Assembly: GCA_922989275.2 (NCBI GenBank)
Contig: OV277868.1
Coordinates: 78,420,216-78,484,215 of the forward strand
Length of the DNA stretch: 64,000 bases
Direction: 5' to 3'
Source: Gari tellinella
Taxonomy: Eukaryota; Mollusca; Bivalvia; Cardiida; Psammobiidae
The notes under the pieces were generated by a model. That model worked only from the letters and a program-made list of their open reading frames with translations. It was not told the DNA's origin and did not search any database. Of this stretch, positions 20,645 to 30,530 are shown piece after piece (positions within the stretch are counted from its first letter, which is position 1; every line of letters starts with the position of its first letter). Made by a program: the position numbers and the translations under genes.

Positions 20645-22095
20645 CTTGCAGCTATGTGTTGGTAAATCAGAAAGCTCAAAGAGTTTTCAGTTTTGCTTTC
20701 ATCTGGCTTTGAGCTTTCACCTGTTTTCCAAAGTGTTTTTGATGCTCGTAGAATATGAGTTTCACAGTAGATGACTTTTTGTGTTACTGTATATATGTAA
20801 ATAACAGTCTCAATATATCCATGCTATAAGGGCTATGTATAACCAATCAGGTGAAACCCGTCTATTACCACCACTAAGTTCTATTAATTATTGGAGGTTG
20901 AAGGCAGGTGATTGCTTGCAGCAATGTGTTGGTAAATCAGAAAGCTCAAAGAGTTTTCAGTTTTGCTTTCATCTGGCTTTGAGCTTTCACCTGTTTTCCA
21001 AAGTGTTTTTGATGCTCGTAGAATATGAGTTTCACAGTAGATGACTTTTTGTGTTACTGTATATATGTAAATAACAGTCTCAATATATCCATGCTATAAG
21101 GGCTATGTATAACCAATCAGGTGAAACCCGTCTATTACCACCACTAAGTTCTATTAATTATTGGAGGTTGAAGGCAGGTGATTGCTTGCAGCAATGTGTT
21201 GGTAAATCAGAAAGCTCAAAGAGTTTTCAGTTTTGCTTTCATCTTGCTTTGATCTTTCACCTGTCTTTCATAGTTTTTTGGTTTTCACTTTGGTGCTAGT
21301 AATATAGGAGTTTCACAGTAGATGACTTTTTGTGTTACTGTATATATGTAAATAACAGTCTCATTATATCTATGCTATAAGGGCTATGTATAACCAATTT
21401 CAGTGAAACCCGTCTATTACCACCACTAAGTTCTATTACTTGATGTTGAAGGCAGGTGATTGCTTGCAGCTATGTGTTGGTAAATCAGAAAGCTCAACGA
21501 GTTTTCAGTTTTGCTTTCATCTGGCTTTGAGCTTTCACCTGTTTTTCAAAGTGTTTTTGATGCTCGTAGTATATAAGTTTCACAGTAGATGACTTTTTGT
21601 GCTACTGTATATATGTAAATAACAGTCTCAATATATCTATGCTATAAGGTTTATGTATAACCAATTACAGTGAAACCCGTCTATTACCACCATTAATTTC
21701 TATTACTTGATGTTGAAGGCAGGTGATTGCTTGCAGCTATGTGTTGGTAAATCAGAAAGCTCAAAGAGTTTTCAGTTTTGCTTTCATCTGGCTTTGAGCT
21801 TTCACCTGTTTTTCAAAGTGTTTTTGATGCTCGTAGTATATAAGTTTCACAGTAGATGACTTTTTGTGCTACTGTATATATGTAAATAACAGTCTCAATA
21901 TATCTATGCTATAAGGTCTATGTATAACCAATTACAGTGAAACCGTCTTTTACCACCATTAATTTCTATTAATTCTTGGAGGTTGAAGGCAGGTGATTAC
22001 TTGCTGCCATGTGTTGGAAAATCAGAAAGCTCTTCGAGTTTTCCGTTATGCTTCCATCTTGCTTTGAGCTTTCACCTGTCTTTCTTTATAGTTTT
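20645..22095. repeat. 270-bp satellite, about six units
   Basis: Units begin at GTGTTGGTAAATCAGAAAGC near 20656, 20926, 21196, 21471, 21740 and 22008. Each contains an imperfect hairpin (GAAAGCTCAAAGAG ... CTGGCTTTGAGCTTTC) and a TATATATGTAAATAACAGTC segment. The first two units are almost identical and the last is most diverged, a gradient typical of end-decay in tandem arrays. Short open frames here are period artefacts. Confidence 0.85.
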
Positions 22096-22135
22096 TGGTT
22101 GTAATCTTTAGGGTGCTTGTAATATAGGACTTTTA

Positions 22136-22139
22136 CTAC

Positions 22140-22170
<31 letters not shown>

Positions 22171-22175
22171 TATAG
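22136..22175. repeat. (TA)n microsatellite
   Basis: A run of TATATA dinucleotides, briefly interrupted by ACATATATA. Confidence 0.85.
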
Positions 22176-22214
22176 GAAAATTGCAATTTCAATAATTATG
22201 TAATAGTGTCAGTT

Positions 22215-22450
22215 TATACCTTTACCTTACAGCGTGCTTCTGGTATTGAAGACAGATGACCACTTAAAGCATGTTGAAAATAAAGCAAAATGCGCCTTTA
22301 GGTGGGCTTTGCTTTATCTTTCAGCATGCTTTAAGGTACCATTTACTAGTAAAAGAGAATATTTCTTACGGTGCATATTCCTGAACTTTTTTCTGTCAGC
22401 AGAGGAATTTGTTAAAAGTATAAAAGGGCAATTCTATGAAGAAATGGGAT
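22215..22450. mobile_element. M1 MITE, degraded
   Basis: Central hairpin CACTTAAAGCATGTTGAAAA with GCGCCTTTAGG and its complement, and right end GAAGAAATGGGATAA. The left terminus is eroded. Confidence 0.65.
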
Positions 22451-22454
22451 AATA

Positions 22455-23395
22455 TCTATATCTACATGTATAATGCTATTTGTTGTTTTCCATTGATTAT
22501 TACTTTGTGTCATATCAAAAGGGAATTCCCTATGAAATTCAAACTGAAGTGCATAAGCATTTTACCTGCATACTTAAATAAATAAATAAATTAGATTATT
22601 TCAACAACATAAATGTGTTGGTTAGTTAAGCAGGTTTTATAGTCTTTGTATTTGCTGAATTCAAAGTTTTTATTTTAATTATTGTTAAGTGTCTTCATGT
22701 TCTGTTACAATTTACTATTTCAAATTTAGCAAATACTACATTTTACCAAAATATATTTATCTATTGAATGTGAACTGGTTGAGTAACCTTTCACTCGAAG
22801 ATCTCATTTGGAACCAGCTAACCAAAGGAAAGGTATCAAAACCAGTCACCACTTAAAAAAACCTTAGAATAAAAACTACAGTGTTCCCTCCCTACAACGG
22901 CCCTCCCAACATAAACTCACTCCATTCAACAACCCTTGTTGCATTTCCCAAAACAGGATACTTATGTCAAACCCTTTTACTGCTTAAATTGTTGTCTGCC
23001 GTTTTTTCTCTAAGTTACATATAAGTTTTGATAGAAGATATGTAATGATGAGTAACAAACAGGTTGAATCCTGATGAGACGCTGCATTACACAGCCTCTG
23101 ATCCAGATTGAAATTGTCTGCAAATGTAAGCCAAGTATTTTCCTACCTACGACTCCCTCCAAATAGCACACACGATCTGTGTCTCCCATAAGGTGTCATT
23201 GAAGAGATGGAGCACTGTAGACCACTCATGCCTCAAGCAAAGCATTTTATATCTGAATGAACTGATCCACTTTAAAATCTCAGTTTGAAGGTAGCTCAAA
23301 CAATTTCTTAGATTTTTCAGCATTCTTGAAAAAGGATTGCAATTTTATAAATCCCCACAAACTATAAATCAACTTGGTACATGTATAGGTTAATC
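22455..23395. other. No supported gene; unassigned Ginger1 interior
   Basis: AT-rich, with no conserved protein segment in any frame. A decayed GCATTACACAGCCTCTGATC palindrome relic is at about 23070-23130. Confidence 0.5.
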
Positions 23396-23399
23396 TTGA

Positions 23400-23607
23400 T
23401 AATCTTGCTTACAGCAGGTTGACAGTAAAGCAGAATGCCTATTTACGCACATTCTCCTTTAATTTCAGTCTGCTTTAAGCTACCATCATTTAAACTGTAG
23501 CATATATTTATGATACATTATCATGACTGTATCAATTAGAAATATTTTCTTCAGTTGAGGAATAAATCAAATGCATAAAATTGTGATTCTATGAAGTAAT
23601 GGGTAAC
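23400..23607. mobile_element. M1 MITE, degraded
   Basis: GCTTACAGCAGGTTGACAGT pairs with AATTTCAGTCTGCTTTAAGC. The right half (TTTTCTTCAGTTGAGGAATA) ends AAGTAATGGGTAA. The left terminus is missing. Confidence 0.65.
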
Positions 23608-23851
23608 CTTGCAGGCCATTATAGAAAGTACAAAGTTCATTATATGAAGTACATGAATGCAAATAAAATAGTTATAGACACTCATTATAGTTCCTTGTCA
23701 TTTATATCCTTCTTTAAAAATGCTAAATTATATGACAATAATTATATATAATTTTTTTTGCAGGATGAATCTAGTCAACACATTAAATCAGTTTCAATGG
23801 CAAAATATATAAAGAAAGGTCAGATGAAAAATAATTCCACAATTCAACAAG

Positions 23852-26800
23852 GATAGGAGGGAAGGGGGAAATAATTGACTAGCCAAAACTTCTCCCCCCC
23901 CCCCCTCCAAGATAGTCAAAGTATACAATTCCACAGACTGAAAGAGAGGGGGAAAGAATTGGCTAGCCAAAACTTTCCCCCCTCCAAGATAGTCAAAGCA
24001 TACAATCTGCACACTGTCAGATAGGGGGGAAAGAATTGGCTAGCCAAAACTTTCCCCCCTCCGAGATAGTCAAAGCATACAATCTGCACACTGTCAGATA
24101 GGGGGGAAAGAATTGGCTAGCCAAAACTTTCCCCCCTCCGAGATAGTCAAAGCATACAATCTGCACACTGTCAGATAGGGGGGGAAAGAATTGGCTAGCC
24201 AAAACTTTCCCCCCTCCAAGATAGTCATAGCATACAATCTGCACACTGTCAGATAGGGGGGAAAGAATTGGCTAGCCAAAACTTTCCCCACTCCAAGATA
24301 GTCAAAGCATACAATCTGCACACTGTCAGATAGGGGGGAAAGAATTGGCTAGCCAAAACTTTCCCCACTCCGAGATAGTCAAAGCATACAATCTGCACAC
24401 TGTCAGATAGGGGGGAAAGAATTGGCTAGCCAAAACTTTCCCCCCTCCGAGATAGTCAAAGCATACAATCTGCACACTGTCAGATAGGGGGGAAAGAATT
24501 GGCTAGCCAAAACTTTCCCCCCTCCAAGATAGTCAAAGCATACAATCTGCACACTGTCAGATAGGGGGGAAAGAATTGGCTAGCCAAAACTTTCCCCCCT
24601 CCGAGATAGTCAAAGCATACAATTTCGCACACTGTCAGATAGGGGGGAAAGAATTGGCTAGCCAAAACTTTCCCCCCTCCGAGATAGTCAAAGCATACAA
24701 TCTGCACACTGTCAGATAGGGGGGAAAGAATTGGCTAGCCAAAACTTTCCCCCCTCCAAGATAGTCATAGCATACAATCTGCACACTGTCAGATAGGGGG
24801 GAAAGAATTGGCTAGCCAAAACTTTCCCCCCTCCAAGATAGTCCAAGTATACAGTTCAACAGACTGAAAGAGAGGGGAGGGGGGAAAGAATTGGCTAGCC
24901 AAAACTTTCCCCCCTCCAAGATAGTCAAAGCATACAATCTGCACACTGTCAGATAGGGGGGAAAGAATTGGCTAGCCAAAACTTTCCCCCCTCCGAGATA
25001 GTCAAAGCATACAATTTCGCACACTGTCAGATAGGGGGGAAAGAATTGGCTAGCCAAAACTTTCCCCCCTCCAAGATAGTCATAGCATACAATCTGCACA
25101 CTGTCAGATAGGGGGGAAAGAATTGGCTAGCCAAAACTTTCCCCCCTCCCAGATAGTCAAAGCATACAATCTGCACACTGTCAGATAGGGGGGAAAGAAT
25201 TGGCTAGCCAAAACTTTCCCCCCTCCGAGATAGTCAAAGCATACAATCTGCACACTGTCAGATAGGGGGGAAAGAATTGGCTAGCCAAAACTTTCCCCCC
25301 TCCAAGATAGTCATAGCATACAATCTGCACACTGTCAGATAGGGGGGAAAGAATTGGCTAGCCAAAACTTTCCCCCCTCCAAGATAGTCCAAGTATACAG
25401 TTCAACAGACTGAAAGAGAGGGGAGGGGGGAAAGAATTGGCTAGCCAAAACTTCCCCCCCTCCGAGATAGTCAAAGCATACAATCTGCACACTGTCAGAT
25501 AGGGGGGAAAGAATTGGCTAGCCAAAACTTTCCCCCCTCCAAGATAGTCAAAGCATACAATCTGCACACTGTCAGATAGGGGGGAAAGAATTGGCTAGCC
25601 AAAACTTCCCCCCCTCCGAGATAGTCAAAGCATACAATCTGCACACTGTCAGATAGGGGGGAAAGAATTGGCTAGCCAAAACTTTCCCCCCTCCGAGATA
25701 GTCAAAGCATACAATCTGCACACTGTCAGATAGGGGGGAAAGAATTGGCTAGCCAAAACTTTCCCCACTCCGAGATAGTCAAAGCATACAATCTGCACAC
25801 TGTCAGATAGGGGGGAAAGAATTGGCTAGCCAAAACTTTCCCCCCCTCCGAGATAGTCAAAGCATACAATCTGCACACTGTCAGATAGGGGGGAAAGAAT
25901 TGGCTAGCCAAAACTTTCCCCCCTCCAAGATAGTCAAAGCATACAATCTGCACACTGTCAGATAGGGGGGAAAGAATTGGCTAGCCAAAACTTTCCCCCC
26001 TCCGAGATAGTCAAAGCATACAATCTGCACACTGTCAGATAGGGGGGAAAGAATTGGCTAGCCAAAACTTTCCCCCCTCCGAGATAGTCAAAGCATACAA
26101 TCTGCACACTGTCAGATAGGGGGGAAAGAATTGGCTAGCCAAAACTTTCCCCCCTCCAAGATAGTCATAGCATACAATCTGCACACTGTCAGATAGGGGG
26201 GAAAGAATTGGCTAGCCAAAACTTTCCCCCCTCCAAGATAGTCAAAGCATACAATCTGGACACTGTCAGATAGGGGGGAAAGAATTGGCTAGCCAAAACT
26301 TTCCCCCCTCCAAGATAGTCCAAGTATACAGTTCAACAGACTGAAAGAGAGGGGAGGGGGGAAAGAATTGGCTAGCCAAAACTTTCCCCCCTCCAAGATA
26401 GTCAAAGCATACAATCTGCACACTGTCAGATAGGGGGGAAAGAATTGGCTAGCCAAAACTTTCCCCCCTCCAAGATAGTCAAAGCATACAATCTGCACAC
26501 TGTCAGATAGGGGGGAAAGAATTGGCTAGCCAAAACTTTCCCCCCTCCGAGATAGTCAAAGCATACAATCTGCACACTGTCAGATAGGGGGGAAAGAATT
26601 GGCTAGCCAAAACTTTCCCCCCTCCAAGATAGTCAAAGCATACAATCTGGACACTGTCAGATAGGGGGGAAAGAATTGGCTAGCCAAAACTTTCCCCCCT
26701 CCAAGATAGTCCAAGTATACAGTTCAACAGACTGAAAGAGAGGGGAGGGGGGAAAGAATTGGCTAGCCAAAACTTTCCCCCCTCCAAGATAGTCAAAGCA

Positions 26801-29172
26801 TACAATCTGCACACTGTCAGATAGGGGGGAAAGAATTGGCTAGCCAAAACTTTCCCCCCTCCAAGATAGTCAAAGCATACAATCTGCACACTGTCAGATA
26901 GGGGGGAAAGAATTGGCTAGCCAAAACTTTCCCCCCTCCAAGATAGTCAAAACATACAATCTGCACACTGTCAGATAGGGGGGAAAGAATTGGCTAGCCA
27001 AAACTTTCCCCCCTCCGAGATAGTCAAAGCATACAATTTCGCACACTGTCAGATAGGGGGGAAAGAATTGGCTAGCCAAAACTTTCCCCCCTCCGAGATA
27101 GTCAAAGCATACAATCTGCACACTGTCAGATAGGGGGGAAAGAATTGGCTAGCCAAAACTTTCCCCCCTCCAAGATAGTCATAGCATACAATCTGCACAC
27201 TGTCAGATAGGGGGGAAAGAATTGGCTAGCCAAAACTTTCCCCCCTCCAAGATAGTCCAAGTATACAGTTCAACAGACTGAAAGAGAGGGGAGGGGGGAA
27301 AGAATTGGCTAGCCAAAACTTTCCCCCCTCCAAGATAGTCAAAGCATACAATCTGCACACTGTCAGATAGGGGGGAAAGAATTGGCTAGCCAAAACTTTC
27401 CCCCCTCCGAGATAGTCAAAGCATACAATTTCGCACACTGTCAGATAGGGGGGAAAGAATTGGCTAGCCAAAACTTTCCCCCCTCCAAGATAGTCATAGC
27501 ATACAATCTGCACACTGTCAGATAGGGGGGAAAGAATTGGCTAGCCAAAACTTTCCCCCCACCAAGATAGTCAAAGCATACAATCTGCACACTGTCAGAT
27601 AGGGGGGAAAGAGTTGGCTAGCCAAAACTTTCCCCCCTCCGAGATAGTCAAAGCATACAATCTGCACACTGTCAGATAGGGGGGAAAGAATTGGCTAGCC
27701 AAAACTTTCCCCCCTCCAAGATAGTCATAGCATACAATCTGCACACAGTCAGATAGGGGGGAAAGAATTGGCTAGCCAAAACTTTCCCCCCTCCAAGATA
27801 GTCCAAGTATACAGTTCAACAGACTGAAAGAGAGGGGAGGGGGGCAAAGAATTAGCTAGCCAAAACTTTCCCCCCTCCAAGATAGTCAAAGCATACAATC
27901 TGCACACTGTCAGATAGGGGGGAAAGAATTGGCTAGCCAAAACTTTCCCCCCACCTAGATAGTCAAAGCATACAATCTGCACACTGTCAGATAGGGGGGA
28001 AAGAATTGGCTAGCCAAAACTTTCCCCCCTCCGAGATAGTCAAAGCATACAATCTGCACACTGTCAGATAGGGGGGAAAGAATTGGCTAGCCAAAACTTT
28101 CCCCCCCTCCAAGATAGTCATAGCATACAATCTGCACACTGTCAGATAGGGGGGAAAGAATTGGCTAGCCAAAACTTTCCCCCCTCCAAGATAGTCCAAG
28201 TATACAGTTCAACAGACTGAAAGAGAGGGGAGGGGGGAAAGAATTGGCTAGCCAAAACTTTCCCCCCTCCAAGATAGTCAAAGCATACAATCTGCACACT
28301 GTCAGATAGGGGGGAAAGAATTGGCTAGCCAAAACTTTCCCCCCTCCAAGATAGTCAAAGCATACAATCTGCACACTGTCAGATAGGGGGGAAAGAATTG
28401 GCTAGCCAAAACTTTCCCCCCTCCGAGATAGTCAAAGCATACAATCTGCACACTGTAAGATAGGGGGGAAAGAATTGGCTAGCCAAAACTTTCCCCCCTC
28501 CAAGATAGTCATAGCATACAATCTGCACACTGTCAGATAGGGGGGAAAGAATTGGCTAGCCAAAACTTTCCCCCCTCCAAGATAGTCCAAGTATACAGTT
28601 CAACAGACTGAAAGAGAGGGGAGGGGGGAAAGAATTGGCTAGCCAAAACTTTCCCCCCTCCAAGATAGTCAAAGCATACAATCTGCACACTGTCAGATAG
28701 GGGGGAAAGAATTGGCTAGCCAAAACTTTCCCCCCTCCAAGATAGTCAAAGCATACAATCTGCACACTGTCAGATAGGGGGGAAAGAATTGGCTAGCCAA
28801 AACTTTCCCCCCTCCAAGATAGTCAAAGCATACAATCTGCACACTGTCAGATAGGGGGGAAAGAATTGGCTAGCCAAAACTTTTCCCCCCCACTGAATTG
28901 CGAAAATATAGCGAGGGGGGAAAGAATTGGCTAGCCAATTCTTTCCCCGGGGAAAGTTTCAACTAGGGGGGAAAGAATTGGCTAGCTAAAAGTATTCTCA
29001 ATTATGAGTTTTTAGGGGGGAAAGAATTGGCTAGCCAATTCTTTCCCCGGGGAAACTTTTGACTAGGGGGGGAAAGAATTGGCTAGCCAATTCTTTCCCC
29101 GGGGAAGGTTTTGGCTAGCCAATTCTTTCCCCGGGGAAACTTTTAGCAGGGGGGAAAGAATTGGCTGTTACA
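23852..29172 (-). repeat. Right TIR: 77-bp palindromic satellite array, inverted
   Basis: This is the same satellite as the left TIR but in reverse orientation. Units read GATAGTCAAAGCATACAATC, TGCACACTGTCAGATA and GGGGGGAAAGAATTGGCTAG, with a predominant period of 77 bp and roughly 65 units by length. A distinct unit variant (GTATACAGTTCAACAGACTG with GAGAGGGGAGGGG) recurs near 24836, 25379, 26310, 26701, 27247, 27790, 28191 and 28573, spaced about 380-930 bp, so higher-order blocks of 5-12 units exist. The outermost 290 bp (28885-29172) mirror 9514-9790. The array's dominant linker (AATCTGCACAC) differs from the left array. Confidence 0.92.
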
Positions 29173-29176
29173 CCGG
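29173..29176. repeat. CCGG target-site duplication, right
   Basis: CCGG immediately after TGTTACA, the right end of the large element. It matches the CCGG at 9510-9513. Confidence 0.8.
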
Positions 29177-30060
29177 GATGAGATTTATATTTATTAATCT
29201 GGATCCAAACCAATGGAATCATCATATTTAAAAGAGATTTTTTATTAATCTGGATCAAAACTAACGGACATTTCAATTTTGACAAAATATTTGCAGTCTC
29301 CACGCTTTCACATCAGACATTTTATCTGGATCCAAACCAATGAAATCACCATATAAGTGATTTAAGTTAATAATCTGGATCAAACATACCGACAGAAATA
29401 GTTATAATTTTGATGAAATATTTGCGCAGACGCCACGCATCCCCATCAGAGATTTTTATTTACTAATCTGGATCCAAACCAATGCTAGCTCAATATAAGA
29501 GGTTTTTATTTACGGAACAAGGGGGTTATTTATTAATCTGGATCCCAACTAACGGATATAAATGGAAGAGATTTTTATATACTAATCTGGATCCAAACTA
29601 ACCATGACAGATATAATTATAATAATTAATATTGACTAAATATTTGTGCAGACGCCACATTTCAACATGAGAGATTTATATTTATTAATTTGGTTCCAAA
29701 CCAATGGAATCTCCATAAAAGATAATTTTTATTTATTTACTCTTCTCAATGCGGAAAATGATTTACTGATTTGATTTTTGCAAAAGCTGTCTGCATCACA
29801 CAAAGAAACGCCATGGCATAAAATTAAAGTTTCAGAAGCGCCTTTCAAAATTGACAACTGCTAATTTCATTTTCAACTGCAACTTTCAGATCAATAAACT
29901 TTTTAATCTATTCATTTTAAATGCTCATATATTATGCTGAATTCAAAGTAACTAGGATAAGTCAATAACAAAAAAATATATTTTAGTTCGGTTATAAAAA
30001 ACTAGGGGGAAGCAAAAATGTAGCGAAACTTCCAGGGTAAAAACACCCTGGGTAGCGAAC
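29177..30060. repeat. Subrepeats of the host TIR element
   Basis: Loose tandem copies, 80-110 bp apart, of TTTATTTACTAATCTGGATC followed by CAAACCAATGGAATC, alternating with GACAAAATATTTGCACAGACG-like stretches. The same words occur left of the nested insertions (8330-8465), which supports a single interrupted element. Confidence 0.7.
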
Positions 30061-30159
30061 TGACAGGCGCAAACCCAACAGGGTAGCGAAACGTCCAGTA
30101 ACCTCTATAAAAATGTAGCCGGGTTGAGTATATGACTAAATCATAAATGGTGAGAGATT

Positions 30160-30236
30160 TATGTAAGGTGGTTCAGTCGGTAGAACACTTGCCCTGTAAG
30201 CAAGGGGTCCCGGGTTCGAGCCTCGGTCTGGCTGCA
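30160..30236 (+). repeat. tRNA-Thr-like sequence in the 5' LTR
   Basis: A D-arm-like GGTTCAGTCGGTAGAAC, anticodon arm CTTGC-CCTGTAA-GCAAG (anticodon TGT, Thr) and T arm CCGGG-TTCGAGC-CTCGG are all present. The 5' acceptor strand is partly lost here. Position 33 is C where a working tRNA has T, so I regard it as a tRNA-derived Pol III promoter and not a tRNA gene. Confidence 0.7.
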
Positions 30237-30433
30237 TATTTTTCTTACCATGTTACATTTGGCGCCCAACGTAAATAACCCGTAGGATAATATGTAACTC
30301 GCAGAGTGTACAAATATAATAAAAAGAAACTCGTGGAGTGTTCTTTAGTAAGAATTCGGGACGAATTCTTGTGTAGAGGGGGTGTGTGTAGCCAGGTTGA
30401 GTATATGACTAAATGGTGAGAGATTTATGTAAG

Positions 30434-30509
30434 CGGCCCGGTGGTTCAGTCGGTAGAACACTTGCCCTGTAAGCAAGGGGTCCCAGGTTCGAGCCCCAGT
30501 CTGGCTGCA
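30434..30509 (+). repeat. tRNA-Thr-like sequence in the 3' LTR
   Basis: The acceptor strand GCGGCC can pair with GGCTGC, including one G-U. The D arm is GGTTCAGTCGGTAGAAC, and the anticodon arm is CTTGC-CCTGTAA-GCAAG. The B box reads GGTTCGAGCCC; the T stem is weaker than in the 5' copy. This one keeps the acceptor stem that the 5' LTR copy has lost. Confidence 0.7.
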
Positions 30510-30530
30510 TATTTTTCTCACCATGTTACA

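Larger units (their letters stand above)
9514..29172 (+). mobile_element. Giant Ginger1-type DNA transposon with satellite TIRs
   Basis: The left end reads TGTAGCAGTCAATTCTTTCC and the reverse complement of the right end TGTAACAGCCAATTCTTTCC (18 of 20 identical). CCGG lies immediately outside both ends (9510-9513, 29173-29176). Inside is a Gypsy-like integrase fused to an OTU domain. A TGT...ACA terminus, CCGG duplication, GPY motif and C-terminal OTU domain together are the diagnostic set of Ginger1 cut-and-paste transposons (established for that group). What is odd is size: Ginger1 TIRs are described as roughly 40-270 bp, but here they are 6.2 and 5.3 kb of satellite, giving a 19.66-kb element. 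Order: left array, 146-bp satellite, transposase exon, 270-bp satellite, right array. The N-terminal transposase exons were not found, so activity is doubtful. Confidence 0.88.
8161..30103. mobile_element. Host TIR element with 8-bp duplication, split by nested CCGG elements
   Basis: The left end (8161) GATTTCAGGTTGTTTCGCTA and the reverse complement of the right end (30103) GGTTACTGGACGTTTCGCTA agree at 17 of the first 22 positions. Exactly outside them is TCTATAAA at 8153-8160 and again at 30104-30111. Further TTTCGCTACC copies lie just inside the left end and inverted GGTAGCGAAA copies inside the right end. Removing the nested block (8470-29176) leaves about 1.2 kb with no coding sequence, made largely of AATCTGGATCCAAACCAATG sub-repeats. 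An 8-bp duplication suggests hAT-like or another 8-bp superfamily; no transposase remains to decide. Confidence 0.7.
30114..30530 (+). mobile_element. TRIM: miniature LTR element with tRNA-like LTRs
   Basis: Two 144-bp direct repeats (30114-30257 and 30387-30530) begin TGTAGCC and end ATGTTACA, the TG...CA ends of LTRs. Right after the first is TGGCGCCCAACGT (30260-30272), a primer-binding-site-like sequence. Just before the second is GTAGAGGGGGTG, a purine-rich tract. The internal region is only 129 bp and non-coding, so it is non-autonomous. AAAA flanks both ends (4-5 bp duplication). The LTRs differ at few positions, implying a fairly young insertion. It lies two bases beyond the host element's TCTATAAA. 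Confidence 0.85.

Noticed and set aside
23852..28885. Regular palindromic repeats with variable linkers resembling a CRISPR array
   Set aside because: The linkers are not unique spacers but a few recurring variants, there are no cas genes, and the context is eukaryotic. The arrays are inverted pairs bounded by transposon ends.
9514..29172. Polinton/Maverick, suggested by size, TIRs and integrase
   Set aside because: No DNA polymerase B, packaging ATPase, capsid or adenovirus-type protease is visible; target duplication is CCGG (4 bp) where Polintons make 6 bp.
30160..30236. Functional tRNA-Thr gene
   Set aside because: C at position 33 of the anticodon loop, a damaged acceptor stem, and location inside a 144-bp direct repeat with LTR features indicate a tRNA-derived part of a mobile element.
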